A stretch of 64,000 bases of DNA from Synechococcus sp. BIOS-E4-1. Its GTDB lineage: Bacteria > Cyanobacteriota > Cyanobacteriia > PCC-6307 > Cyanobiaceae. How positions within the stretch are numbered: the first letter of the stretch is position 1; every line of letters starts with the position of its first letter. The stretch spans positions 717,243 to 781,242 of the forward strand of contig NZ_CP047935.1 in assembly GCF_014279995.1 (NCBI RefSeq), written 5' to 3'. The translations under genes and the position numbers were made by a program. This document shows positions 42,893 to 51,615 of this stretch, piece by piece. The notes below the pieces were generated by a model. That model searched no databases. It saw only the letters and a program-made list of their open reading frames with translations, and was not told where the DNA came from.

Positions 42893-43154
42893 AAATCAGC
42901 CTTCAATACCTGGCACCATTATCCATAAAACAGTCAAAGCTTTCACACGCCCAGCCGCCTAATCAATCCACAAAAAATACAAGACACAGCAAATAAAGCC
43001 TCAGCTTTCTTTAGTCCTATATCTATTCATATCCACTCAACGCAACTGCCAAAACCTTCGCTCCCTATCACCATCACGGATGCCATTTGCCCGTCTAAAT
43101 CTCACCGCAACTTGATACCACTCCTCTGGGATTTGATTGAGCCGAACATCAAAA
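42893..43154. repeat. Duplicated segment, copy 1 (about 262 bp)
   Basis: Matches 43951-44211 along its length with scattered substitutions (for example AAATCAGCCTTCAATACCTG at the start and CTCCTCTGGGATTTGATTGA near the end). On the minus strand it contains the last part of the chimeric glycosylase frame (residues NQIPEEW to FWQLR). Confidence 0.85.
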
Positions 43155-43561
43155 GCAAAAGGGAGTTGCTGTTGCCCTGGTGAGACCCGTTTCTTCTTGC
43201 TTCTACTGCTCCCAACCAATCGCTTCAGCATCCTTGAGCCCCAATGGCACTTAGCCCCTCCCTTGGCGTGATGGCGATACTTCTGGCAGAACCGCCCAGG
43301 CTCACCAAACAGCGTCTCGTTTTGCGGCGAACGCCTGCGGTAGCCGTGGCAGGCAGGTTCGTCCTGTGAATACGCCTCCGTTTCCACAATCACGCCCCAC
43401 AACACCCCTCCATCGCTCTGGCGTTTCACCAGCCGACAGCCCACCAAGTCAGGTCCCACCACCTCTGCAGGGCGGCAGAAGAAGGATTGAGGTAGAGCTG
43501 GGAAATCGTTGGCGATGTGCTGGGTGGCTATGGGCGTGGCTGGAGCGACAACCTTCTTCAC
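43037..43561 (-). pseudogene. Chimeric remnant of alkyladenine (3-methyladenine) DNA glycosylase
   Basis: 174 residues from a GTG. Residues about 25-90 are a good AAG/MPG N-terminus: [41 protein letters not shown] with the catalytic Glu, and [10 protein letters not shown]. After that the family sequence stops and is replaced by a basic unrelated tail ending in the duplicated segment ([12 protein letters not shown]). The C-terminal half of the glycosylase fold is missing, so it is probably inactive. The fusion marks a recombination joint. Confidence 0.7.
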
Positions 43562-43620
43562 TGAAGTCTGACAATGCAGCCTGCAGAAGAGACAATTGAA
43601 TTATCTACATTCTTTCCCTT

Positions 43621-43863
43621 ATGTCAGAAGAACAACTCAAGGCATTCCTCGAAAAAGTCAAAGGCGACTCCAGTCTTCAGGAAAAGCTCAAAGCAGCCGC
43701 TGATGTTGACGCAGCTCTTGCAATTGCGAAAGAGGCTGGGTTTAGTATTTCTGCTGATGACGTTCGGACGTCAATTTCAGATGAGGAACTTGAAGGCGCG
43801 GCTGGGGGTGGTTACGACTGCACTAGGGAAGACTGGTCCTGCAACCCCGACTGCATTCGATAG
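43621..43863 (+). CDS. Nif11/ProcA-type lanthipeptide precursor 2
   Basis: 80 residues with a leader almost identical to precursor 1 (MSEEQLKAFLEKVKGDSSLQ ... DEELEGAAGG). The core after the double-Gly is 17 residues (GYDCTREDWSCNPDCIR) with three Cys, one Thr and one Ser, unrelated to the core of precursor 1. Conserved leader plus hypervariable core is the hallmark of prochlorosin families. Confidence 0.9.
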   Translation: MSEEQLKAFLEKVKGDSSLQEKLKAAADVDAALAIAKEAGFSISADDVRTSISDEELEGAAGGGYDCTREDWSCNPDCIR

Positions 43864-43895
43864 ACGTTCGCAAGCCCAGACTTACACACCCACGA

Positions 43896-43922
43896 AAGCC
43901 CCTGCATTGACAGGGGTTTTTT
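43896..43922 (+). terminator. Terminator of precursor 2
   Basis: AGCCCCTGCATTGACAGGGG followed by TTTTTT, same core as in the other two modules. Confidence 0.85.
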
Positions 43923-43950
43923 ATTGCTTCAATGGTCTGACTGACCCCAT

Positions 43951-44211
43951 AAATCAGCCTTCAATACCTGGCACCATTATCCATAAAACAGTCACTAGTT
44001 TCACCCATCCAACCGCCTAATCCATCCACAAAAAATACAAGGCACAGCGAATAAAGCCTCCGCATTCTTTAACCTTACATCTACTTATATCTCCTCAACG
44101 CAACTGCCAAAACCTTCGCTCCCTATCACCATCACGGATGCCATTCGCCCGTCTAAATCTCACCGCAACCTGATGCCACTCCTCTGGGATTTGATTGAGC
44201 CGCACATCAAA
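43951..44211. repeat. Duplicated segment, copy 2
   Basis: Second copy of 42893-43154, about 1.06 kb downstream. It runs directly into the leader codons of precursor 3 instead of the rest of the glycosylase fusion, so the joint between them is a deletion or recombination scar near 44212-44222. Confidence 0.85.
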
Positions 44212-44222
44212 TACAAACGGCA

Positions 44223-44456
44223 CTCAAAGCCTTCTTGGAGAAGGTCAAAGCAGACACCAGCCTTCAGGAGAAGCTGAAAGCTGCAGCTAATACTGATGCA
44301 GTTCTTGCGATTGCGAAAGAGGCTGGGTTTAAGATTTCTGCTGAAGACTTGAAGAACGCTCAAGTCACAGAGCTTTCAGATGAGGAATTGGAGGGCGCAG
44401 CTGGAGGGAGGTGTGCTTGCAAAGACTTTTACTCTGTGCCAACTGTTGAGGGTTAG
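44223..44456 (+). pseudogene. Nif11/ProcA-type precursor 3, start codon lost
   Basis: The leader reads LKAFLEKVKADTSLQEKL ... DEELEGAAGG in frame, but the first five codons (MSEEQ in the others) are replaced by the duplicated segment. Only a TTG at 44235 could start translation, without a clear ribosome site. The core is RCACKDFYSVPTVEG with two Cys. Probably silent or poorly expressed; a reservoir for recombination is conceivable. Confidence 0.75.
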
Positions 44457-44488
44457 CCTACCTGCGTTCTCAAGCCTACACACCCGCG

Positions 44489-44515
44489 AAAGCCCCTGCA
44501 TTGACAGGGCTTTTG
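44489..44515 (+). terminator. Terminator of precursor 3
   Basis: AAGCCCCTGCATTGACAGGGCTTTT; same core as the other two modules. Confidence 0.75.
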
Positions 44516-44650
44516 CTTCAATGCTACGAGAGTCTCTTGACAAAAAGGGTAATGGTTAAAATGAATATAGTCTTGGTTATCTCTTCTCAAACCGTCAAGA
44601 TAGATCTAATTCCAAGACACATTATTTGTTGCTGATTGTTAGGATTAAAA

Positions 44651-44683
44651 GAGCAAAAGAGTTAAGTTCATTTGCTTTTGCTC
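44651..44683. other. Inverted repeat of unknown role
   Basis: GAGCAAAAG at 44651-44659 faces CTTTTGCTC at 44675-44683 around a 15-base loop, in the 280-base gap after precursor 3. Could be an operator or RNA hairpin. Confidence 0.4.
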
Positions 44684-44696
44684 AAGGATAGAGAGA

Positions 44697-44730
44697 AGCT
44701 CGACGCATGCACTCGTCGGGCTTTTCTTTT
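44697..44730. terminator. Bidirectional terminator
   Basis: AGCTCGACG / CGTCGGGCT with an eight-base loop, followed on the plus strand by TTTTCTTTT and on the minus strand by TCTCTCT. It ends the minus-strand gene at 44739-45464. Confidence 0.7.
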
Positions 44731-44738
44731 GTCCAAGG

Positions 44739-45464
44739 TTAAGCAGCGACAAGCTCTCGTTGCACTGCAAGTTCATCAGGGTCAACGCCATCCATGATCA
44801 GTTTGACGTCTTTAATTAGTTGAACCTTGTCTTTACTGCTGTTATCAATCGTGTCGAGAATATTGATGAGCTCAATAGTGTAAAGAGAAAAGGAGAAGTC
44901 ATCCTCGTATAAATCGTAGTCAGTGTTGTCGAGGTCCTCACCGAAGGTTTGCTCGAGAGCTGACTGTGCATCAACGCCCATGGCATAGAAGCTCATGTCC
45001 CAGATGAGTTGTGCTTCAGGAGCCATAACCATCGTGTGTTTTTCTGCAGAGACAACAACCCAGTCGTGCTCTGGCATTAGCTCACGAGCCAGCATCAGGT
45101 CGTAGCCAGCACGCCAGTGACAACCTGCTGCCATTACAAACTGGTGATAGTTCGGCCTACGCCCTGGTGGGAGGAAACAGTCCCAGTCCATGGTCACCAC
45201 CTGCCAAGGCAGTAGATACTTCTCGTCTTTCAAGGGACGACGTGGTTCTACATACCTGTCGAAGTTGTAATTCTCTAGGCATTCCCACCTCTTCACCGCA
45301 TCGAAGGCCAAGCATGCACGGTGAACCTCACGGCGCACACGTTCAGAGCGGAGCAGCTTATTCAGTTTCCTTGCGAATAGAAGCGGGTTGATGATCTTGT
45401 ATTGAGCGAAGTCTTTCTTGAGTTGTTCTGTTGTAAGTAGTTCTGTAATTGGTTTCATTTGCAT
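44739..45464 (-). CDS. Unknown soluble protein
   Basis: 241 residues. A basic N-terminal helical part (FARKLNKLLRSERVRREVHRACLAFDAVKRW) precedes a Trp/Pro/Asp-rich middle (WQVVTMDWDCFLPPGRRPNYHQF) and an acidic C-terminus. No family recognised. ATGs at residues 1 and 3 are both possible starts. Confidence 0.65.
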   Translation of the reverse strand: MQMKPITELLTTEQLKKDFAQYKIINPLLFARKLNKLLRSERVRREVHRACLAFDAVKRWECLENYNFDRYVEPRRPLKDEKYLLPWQVVTMDWDCFLPPGRRPNYHQFVMAAGCHWRAGYDLMLARELMPEHDWVVVSAEKHTMVMAPEAQLIWDMSFYAMGVDAQSALEQTFGEDLDNTDYDLYEDDFSFSLYTIELINILDTIDNSSKDKVQLIKDVKLIMDGVDPDELAVQRELVAA

Positions 45465-45755
45465 TCTTATTTATACTATTAGTCTAGCTATAGATTGTAT
45501 CTTTTGTGGATATTAATAGCGTCATTGTCGGTTGCATTTCAGTCACATTTGCAAGAGTAATCACACTACATGTGTAGCGTAATGTTTGCAAAGAGATAAG
45601 ATCGTATTCCTTGAAATCCCAGTGAGTCGCTAGCATCTTGAGTGATAATGTCTGGTGGATAGCACTACCTTGTTATTAGGTTTATCACTACACAAATAAT
45701 CCCCAATTAAATATAAGCAGTAGCTATAGTTAATTGGTACTCGTGATAATTAAAA

Positions 45756-46049
45756 ATGAGCGATTCTATTTTTAATGATAAGCAGCTTCAGCTCCTCGCT
45801 TCCATTTACGTATCAAATCTTGTCCAGGCACAACCTGTCAATGTGCTTCTCCAGGTTTGTACAAGCGCACTGCTTCAGAATTACCAGGATCTGAATAGCT
45901 ATGACTTAAAGGACAGGATTGTTAGTGAAGCAAACATTGAGACCTGGAACAATCTGGTGGAGCGTCTGAAGTCAATCGAAGCTGCAGCCGCACAAGACAC
46001 AGCTACCGAAGCTGAAGCAGATGAAGCACCCGCAGTGGCTGCGACTTGA
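45756..46049 (+). CDS. Small helical acidic protein, unknown
   Basis: 97 residues: helical first 75 (MSDSIFNDKQLQLLASIYVS), then an Ala/Glu/Thr tail. No family recognised. The 290 bases upstream hold no gene that I can support. Confidence 0.6.
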   Translation: MSDSIFNDKQLQLLASIYVSNLVQAQPVNVLLQVCTSALLQNYQDLNSYDLKDRIVSEANIETWNNLVERLKSIEAAAAQDTATEAEADEAPAVAAT

Positions 46050-46099
46050 AGCTTTAGTAGATGAGTCGATGGTCGTGAGTGCTTGACGGTGCTGTGCTG

Positions 46100-46699
46100 C
46101 TACAGATCAGACATACCACCGTCACGCATTCGAGAGAGGAGTATCTGGAACTGCTCTTGCATCTTTGCTGGACGTTCCTCTATATCTTTTTGATATTGCT
46201 GCTCCCACTTTTCATAGTGCTCGTCACTCGGTGGTTCACCATTCTGCTCTTCATACTTCTCGCATTTGACATCAGCAGTAACAGGCAAGGGCCATACCTT
46301 TTCCTCGGGGAGTGAATACATATTGAACCCAATAGGATCGTCCAAGGATTCACCACTCAAAACGTGGTCGATCGTCTCCTCTTCACCTTGAATGCTCTGG
46401 ATCATCGAGACCCAGCCGATGAAGTCCTCCCTTTCAGATGGTCGTAAAGCAAACTCATTATAGGCGAATGCTCCGTAACCACCAGACGAAAGTACAAAGT
46501 AATTATCTTCTAGCTTGCTTTCTTTATCGTCGATAGTCACGCCATATTCATTGAAGCCTTCTTCGCAGTGAGCATCAGCAAGGCCACCAGGGAAGGGCTC
46601 TGTTGTTTTGCTTTCAGATAAGAGTCTGTTAAACACACGAAGGGCTACATCTTCTGACTCGAATACCATTGCTAGCTTATGTTCACACGTAAGACCCAT
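46100..46699 (-). CDS. Unknown acidic protein
   Basis: 199 residues, acidic, with an alpha/beta N-terminal half (GVTIDDKESKLEDNYFVLSSGGYGAFAYNEFALRP) and a C-terminal Glu/Gln helix (KYEEQNGEPPSDEHYEKWEQ). No family recognised. Confidence 0.65.
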   Translation of the reverse strand: MGLTCEHKLAMVFESEDVALRVFNRLLSESKTTEPFPGGLADAHCEEGFNEYGVTIDDKESKLEDNYFVLSSGGYGAFAYNEFALRPSEREDFIGWVSMIQSIQGEEETIDHVLSGESLDDPIGFNMYSLPEEKVWPLPVTADVKCEKYEEQNGEPPSDEHYEKWEQQYQKDIEERPAKMQEQFQILLSRMRDGGMSDL

Positions 46700-46765
46700 T
46701 GCATTTAATCATCAGTCTTTAAAGACTAGCTATGTAGACAACTGATGCTGTCAAAGATACGCAAC

Positions 46766-47032
46766 TTAAAAGCACACGTCTTTATGTTTGCATAATGATT
46801 GCCATGGAAGCTCCTCGCTCAATCCTGATTCTCTCGGCGTTCCCTCGAACTCTGCGGATGTTAAATCTTCAGTAGGCTCGGCAACTGACAAACCTTCTCC
46901 AGCTGGTATGACAACTCGCTTGTAAACCTGCCCTCCAGCTACATGGATGTAGTCTCCATCTGAAGAAACAGTATGGTCTGAAGTAGGTGAGCCGTAGTCT
47001 ACTTTCTTTTGTGCTTTCTTTTAAGCAGGCAT
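46766..47032 (-). pseudogene. Small gene interrupted by a stop at codon 4
   Basis: From ATG 47032 the minus strand reads Met-Pro-Ala-stop, then continues in the same frame for 84 natural-looking codons (KKAQKKVDYGSPTSDHTVSS ... GGQVYKRVVIPAGEG) to TAA at 46766. The stop TAA lies in an A-rich run and would be Lys (AAA) after one base change. Either the gene was recently inactivated, the stop is bypassed, or a base call is wrong. Function unknown. Confidence 0.5.
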
Positions 47033-47080
47033 ATGTATTGCATTGGTTACCGATATAATCTAACAAGATTGATTGTCGTG

Positions 47081-47521
47081 TTATCTCTGGCGACGATGTC
47101 TCCGAGCGTTAGGCGAGAAGAAGGTGAAGGCTGGTAGACGCTCAAGCTTTTCTACGTCGCGCTTTTCTTCTATCTCTTCGAGTTCATTCATTAAATCATC
47201 TCCCTTGCGTGCGAATTCTTCTCTTGCCCTAGCGACTTGTTCAGGATCCCACTGCTCTTCGTACTTGTGCAGCATCTCCTCGAGAGCCTTGTAGATTTCG
47301 CGGTATTTAGGCGGGTGTCCTTGTGGTGATGATGAGGCTGCGTATACCTTTGACAACAGTTGAATTAACGAAGTCATCTCTCCGCAGCTGTCATCTCTTA
47401 CCGAGTGAGAGACAGTTCGAATAAATTCAAAGCGAGAGCAGACGTTTTCAAGTAACCACTGTTGTCGAGCGATATCGTTGTTGTTTGCTTCACTCAACGT
47501 TGCAAGGTACATCTTTGCCAT
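47081..47521 (-). CDS. Helical charged protein, unknown
   Basis: 146 residues; a long charged helix in the C-terminal half (YEEQWDPEQVARAREEFARKGDDLMNELEEIEEKRD) and a basic end (NARRHRRQR). No family recognised. Confidence 0.6.
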   Translation of the reverse strand: MAKMYLATLSEANNNDIARQQWLLENVCSRFEFIRTVSHSVRDDSCGEMTSLIQLLSKVYAASSSPQGHPPKYREIYKALEEMLHKYEEQWDPEQVARAREEFARKGDDLMNELEEIEEKRDVEKLERLPAFTFFSPNARRHRRQR

Positions 47522-47624
47522 TGCTTCTTCTCGCTATGCCTGACTTACTCATAACTCTTTGCTGCAGTGAACCACAAGCAAAGTGTCCAGCCGCTCAAGC
47601 TGAACACACGAGTAGAGGGTTGAG

Positions 47625-48266
47625 TCAGAGAGCAAGCGTTCCTTGGAAGAAGTCTGTGTCAGAAACGTCGTCGGGAATAAGTCGAGCTTTTCTTAAATCA
47701 GCAACTAGCTCGGGGGTGTTCTCGTATTCCTCTTTCTTGTTTCCGTATCGCTTATGGCCTGCTGCTTTGAGGTTGGCGTGGACCCGTCCCTCTTCAGTCT
47801 TGGAGACGCCATAGGTTTTCGCCATCAAGATCCATTCACCACCAGCTTTTGACTCATGGGTTTTGATGCGCTCATCAAGGTCACTGCCCCAGCCAACATT
47901 CAGGTACAGCCCGTTCGGAAGCTTCATCACGTACATACCCTGCTGATCCTTTTCAAGAATCCTGTTGATGTCGAGCCTCATCCGCTCACGTTCGATCGCG
48001 GCTTTCTCGTTAACAGCAGCCTGGCGTTGGTTAACCACTGCCTGCTCTTCTGAAATTCCCACGGCTTTAACAGTGCCCTGATGGCTTGACCTGTAGGAGG
48101 TGTGCTGACTTGACTTGGAAGGGAGGCCCATCGCTTCGCGCATCCTGCGCTCTGGCCCGAGAAGCTTCTCTTCTATTTTGCGCATGGGAGCAACCAGCTC
48201 CTCGATCTCCAGCATCGGGGCAGTGATCCGATCGATCTGCTCTTGCAGTGCGTACAAACCCTTCAT
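47625..48266 (-). CDS. Coiled-coil protein with possible GIY-YIG (T5orf172/MUG113)-like domain
   Basis: 213 residues. The N-terminal 110 are coiled coil with a long charged helix (QAAVNEKAAIERERMRLDIN). The C-terminal part GMYVMKLPNGLYLNVGWGSDLDERIKTHESK ... EEGRVHANLKAAGHKRYGN follows the layout of GIY-YIG-related T5orf172/MUG113 domains (YVxxL..G..K.G.S.....R...H), though the usual Lys/Gly positions are altered. Nuclease activity is doubtful. Confidence 0.5.
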   Translation of the reverse strand: MKGLYALQEQIDRITAPMLEIEELVAPMRKIEEKLLGPERRMREAMGLPSKSSQHTSYRSSHQGTVKAVGISEEQAVVNQRQAAVNEKAAIERERMRLDINRILEKDQQGMYVMKLPNGLYLNVGWGSDLDERIKTHESKAGGEWILMAKTYGVSKTEEGRVHANLKAAGHKRYGNKKEEYENTPELVADLRKARLIPDDVSDTDFFQGTLAL

Positions 48267-48358
48267 GAGTTCGAGATCAAGTGACCCTTCATTTTAGGCA
48301 CTGCAGATGGAGTCTCAACCCCCTACGGCACTAGGGCTAGTGTCATCCCCTTCAGCAG

Positions 48359-49159
48359 TCAGGGGAAGGGATACATCTCGATGTCACGGTCAGGACTGTT
48401 GGCCATGGCGTTGATCAGGCCCAAGGTAGACACACCTGCAGAGGTCAGGCCTCCTGACATCAGCGCGTTCTCCATTGCTTGCTTCTCAATGGCGTTGTCG
48501 AGAAGGCCGATCTTGCTGACAACTTTCTCTGGCCCGAATCGATCCTCAAGCTGACCGATCCTTTCAACGTACCTACGGCTAGGCAATCGTGAGGTTCTGT
48601 GAGCAATAGCTCCTGCACCTACACCAGCTCCTGCAGCGAGGAGGCCTAGAGCAGCAGGCGTGATTGCTGACCCAACAAGGCCTTCTCCTTGGAGAGCGTT
48701 GATCAAGCCAGCAGCTGATGCAGCACCGCCTGTAAGCATTGCTCCCTTGATGATCTGTCCCCTGATCGCATCGATGGCCTGCAGCTTTGTCCGAGCTTCA
48801 GCTGGCGAAAGCTCTGCTGCAGGAGTCTCCATACTCACTCGTCTTGAGTAAACACCAGGGGCTTGATAGGTATGGTCCTCAAGACCAGGGCCGATGACGC
48901 TACGAAGTTCGTCTGGTCTATCGCCAGGGAAGAGATTAAAGATGTCGTCTTCTCTCTGCTGATAAGCAAGCAGCGCATCCCGATCCTGTTCGTCGATGAA
49001 CCGTGCACCTGCCTCTTGCTCGGCAAGTCTCTCAACTGCGCTCATCGCTTCACGCTTTTCACGAGCAGTCGGCTGCCGACCGTACATCCGATCAAAAGCT
49101 TGGTTGAATTCAACCTCACCCATAGAAGGCTGACGCCTACGCGCTCTATTAGCAGCCAT
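48359..49159 (-). CDS. Protein with glycine-zipper membrane segments, unknown
   Basis: 266 residues. A charged N-terminal half (GEVEFNQAFDRMYGRQPTAREKREAMSAVERL) is followed by three Gly/Ala-rich hydrophobic stretches (MLTGGAASAAGLINALQGEG, LGLLAAGAGVGAGAIA, LTSAGVSTLGLINAM). The plan matches that of the 709- and 265-residue proteins on the opposite strand from 49425. Divergent from the ribbon-helix-helix gene. Membrane association is inferred. Confidence 0.7.
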   Translation of the reverse strand: MAANRARRRQPSMGEVEFNQAFDRMYGRQPTAREKREAMSAVERLAEQEAGARFIDEQDRDALLAYQQREDDIFNLFPGDRPDELRSVIGPGLEDHTYQAPGVYSRRVSMETPAAELSPAEARTKLQAIDAIRGQIIKGAMLTGGAASAAGLINALQGEGLVGSAITPAALGLLAAGAGVGAGAIAHRTSRLPSRRYVERIGQLEDRFGPEKVVSKIGLLDNAIEKQAMENALMSGGLTSAGVSTLGLINAMANSPDRDIEMYPFP

Positions 49160-49251
49160 TATTATTAGTGCAATATATTCTTCTTTGTTATCATATTTGT
49201 CTTACAAAATATTGTAGAATAGAAGTAACAGTATTGAGTGGAGTAATACAA

Positions 49252-49428
49252 ATGATTAGTGGTTTGAACAAAGAAAGCACGCTGAACGTGCGTGTTCCAG
49301 GCGATTACAAGGATCAGATCGCCGAGGTTGCCAAGCAAGCAGGCATCTCTCCCTCTGAATTTGTGAGACGCAGCCTGCGTCATTCATTGGAGATGGTTGA
49401 GCTGACACAGAGAGGACAGAGGCAATGA
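49252..49428 (+). CDS. Ribbon-helix-helix repressor, first gene of right operon
   Basis: 58 residues from the ATG at 49252. KESTLNVRVPGDYKDQIAEVAKQAG then SPSEFVRRSLRHSLEM is a clean Arc/CopG strand-helix-helix. Overlaps the next gene by ATGA. Likely autoregulates this operon and the divergent gene at 48359-49159 through the AT-rich gap between them. Confidence 0.8.
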   Translation: MISGLNKESTLNVRVPGDYKDQIAEVAKQAGISPSEFVRRSLRHSLEMVELTQRGQRQ

Positions 49429-51554
49429 CGTCCAGTTACAACAGCAATCCATATTCCGATCCTGTTTTCCTTGAGCGTGCACGCAATCCAGCTAACCCAG
49501 AGTTCTGGCGAGCATTAGGTGACGGACTTAAGGGAGGCATGGATGTGGCTCCTGAAGAGCGCCATGGAATGTTGAGGCACATTCGAGATGTGCAGGGCAT
49601 GGACGAGGCACCGCGTATTCACTACGTCCTTGGCAATAATCCTTTGGTGGATCTGGCCAAGCAAGTCAAGGCAGTCAACCCTGAAGGAAGGATTGCTCGG
49701 ATGCTTCCTGGCATCAGTCCCTATGACGATGAGGAGCTGATCCGCCGTGGGAATGCTGGCTTCCTCCTCGGGCCTCAACTCACCCGAGGTGAACAGATCA
49801 AGCCTGATGCTTCACCTGAAGTAGTCGAAGCCTTCAAGGAAAAGCTGCGGAGAATTCCTACTGTCTCCAAGGCAGGGTATGCACTGGGCAACCTTGCACA
49901 GGACTTCACGAACAACGCATCAAGGAACATTTGGTGGCTGATCAACGCACCCCAGGCAGTGGTCGACCTGGCTAGTGAAAGTGTTGCTTCTCAACTGAAC
50001 CCTTCCCTATTCGGTGCCGAACGTCTCACCTCTGGAGCTGATGGAATTACTGAAGCCGAGAAGCTTGGTCTGATTCGTTTCAGTCCGAAGGGAGGTACAG
50101 CAGAAGAGCAGTGGGATAGGGCCAAGAAAGTTGTCGATGGGATTCAACCTTCACCCGTTCCTCCTGGCGGCACTGCTGCTGGTTACGGTCAGCTTGATCC
50201 TCTTGTCTTCACCCCTGAACAGCAAGCGCTCTATGAGGATGCACAGGACAAGCTGAAGAACTACAAGGACCTGCTCGATAACGAGAGGAAGGAAAGGAAC
50301 AAGGCAGAGAACTATGTAGCCAGTGCGCCTGGGGTCAGGAAGGTTGAACGGGAGGGAGGCAAGACCTTCTTCAAGCGTCGTCGGTTTAATCCGAACCTCG
50401 TCAGCCTTGCTGCTCTACTACCTGCCGCAACAGCAGTTAACGCAGGCATTGGCCTACTGGATAGGCAAGACGGTTACGCCGCAACCGTTCCGAGTGATGA
50501 GGATCCCAGGCAAACCAGCAATGCCATTGCCGAGGTTGCCTCTCGATATTTCCTCGGACGTGAGGGCAACCTCTTACCTGCTGATGACGTTCTGCTTGAA
50601 AGACCTGACGTCACACGGGCTGAATACAACCAGTACAAGGGCTATCTCCGTGACAGAGAGATCGATCTGAATCCGTTTGATGACGGCAAGATCAATCTCG
50701 GTGGCGTGCTCAAGACCAACCCTGATGGGATACGAGGTGTTGAAGTTCAGTTCCTCGGGAAGTCATTGCCAGTGAACGACACGCTGATGCCTGTTGCTGG
50801 TGCTCTGCTTGGTACAGCAGCTGGAGCTGCACTCTCAAATGTTGGGTCGCTTCGTTTTCGTCGAGGACGTTTGAATGATCCAAACAAAAAGATCGCAGAG
50901 GCTTATCGCCAGAAGATAAGCAAAGGCAACCGTGTTGAGAAGGCGCTTGGAAAAGCAGCTGGTTTTATTCCTGAATCGATACCGCGTAAGGACCAGGGTG
51001 TAGGCGAACGAAACTTCAATCCAGCATTCAAGGAAGGCACGCCACTCGGTGACAGTGTCCGTGGAGTCCAGAGGTTCTTCGATGCACCTGATGCACAGAA
51101 CTCATGGACGAATAATGTTCGTACCTTGTCTGCCCTTGCAGCTGGCGGAACCGTCGGAGCTCTTGCTGCTGGAGCCATCGCTGGAGCACTAGAGGACGAG
51201 CGCAGGCGTCGGAACTTTGCCGAACAGTACGGCGAGGACTTGGATTACGACCAGTACAAATCAAACGCAGCGGCTCTTCTTGACACCAAGATCCGCATGG
51301 GTCGAGAGAATCCAAACGCTGCACAGGAACGTGAGCAATCTGCGGTCGGGTTCTCAAGGCGTAACCAGCAGGCAGCTCTCATGGATTACGCCCTTGAGCA
51401 GCAATCTTTGATTGATCAGATGGCCCCTGGTCCTGACAGGGAAAGAGCTAGCGATTTACTGGGCAAGCAGATGTGGGCACTATCAAAGGCCAGCTCTATT
51501 GATGAAGAGATCGGAGCCCGAAGGAAGCAAAAAGATGAGGAGCAGTTGTTATGA
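49425..51554 (+). CDS. Large protein with glycine-zipper membrane segments, unknown
   Basis: 709 residues. The N-terminal 300 are soluble (MTSSYNSNPYSDPVFLERAR; NNASRNIWWLINAPQAVVDL). Hydrophobic Gly/Ala-rich segments occur at about 327-345 (LVSLAALLPAATAVNAGIGLL), 455-475 (LMPVAGALLGTAAGAALSNV) and 568-590 (LAAGGTVGALAAGAIAGAL). The C-terminus is charged and helical. Such segments occur in phage membrane-penetrating and internal-virion proteins and in channel-forming proteins. No family recognised; candidate DNA-delivery or membrane-acting protein. Confidence 0.75.
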   Translation: MTSSYNSNPYSDPVFLERARNPANPEFWRALGDGLKGGMDVAPEERHGMLRHIRDVQGMDEAPRIHYVLGNNPLVDLAKQVKAVNPEGRIARMLPGISPYDDEELIRRGNAGFLLGPQLTRGEQIKPDASPEVVEAFKEKLRRIPTVSKAGYALGNLAQDFTNNASRNIWWLINAPQAVVDLASESVASQLNPSLFGAERLTSGADGITEAEKLGLIRFSPKGGTAEEQWDRAKKVVDGIQPSPVPPGGTAAGYGQLDPLVFTPEQQALYEDAQDKLKNYKDLLDNERKERNKAENYVASAPGVRKVEREGGKTFFKRRRFNPNLVSLAALLPAATAVNAGIGLLDRQDGYAATVPSDEDPRQTSNAIAEVASRYFLGREGNLLPADDVLLERPDVTRAEYNQYKGYLRDREIDLNPFDDGKINLGGVLKTNPDGIRGVEVQFLGKSLPVNDTLMPVAGALLGTAAGAALSNVGSLRFRRGRLNDPNKKIAEAYRQKISKGNRVEKALGKAAGFIPESIPRKDQGVGERNFNPAFKEGTPLGDSVRGVQRFFDAPDAQNSWTNNVRTLSALAAGGTVGALAAGAIAGALEDERRRRNFAEQYGEDLDYDQYKSNAAALLDTKIRMGRENPNAAQEREQSAVGFSRRNQQAALMDYALEQQSLIDQMAPGPDRERASDLLGKQMWALSKASSIDEEIGARRKQKDEEQLL

Positions 51555-51615
51555 ATACTCAATGACTACTGACAGCTATCTATCTATTACTTACTAACAA
51601 CTGGAGACAAGACAA

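Noticed and set aside
46869-47066. 65-residue minus-strand frame
   Set aside because: Its Cys/Arg/Trp-rich composition looks like an off-frame product of the interrupted gene at 46766-47032, whose frame reads far more naturally.
42400-49200. A lanthionine synthetase (LanM/ProcM) or dedicated transporter next to the precursors
   Set aside because: No gene of the needed length (about 1000 residues) or with the zinc-binding cyclase pattern exists anywhere in the window.
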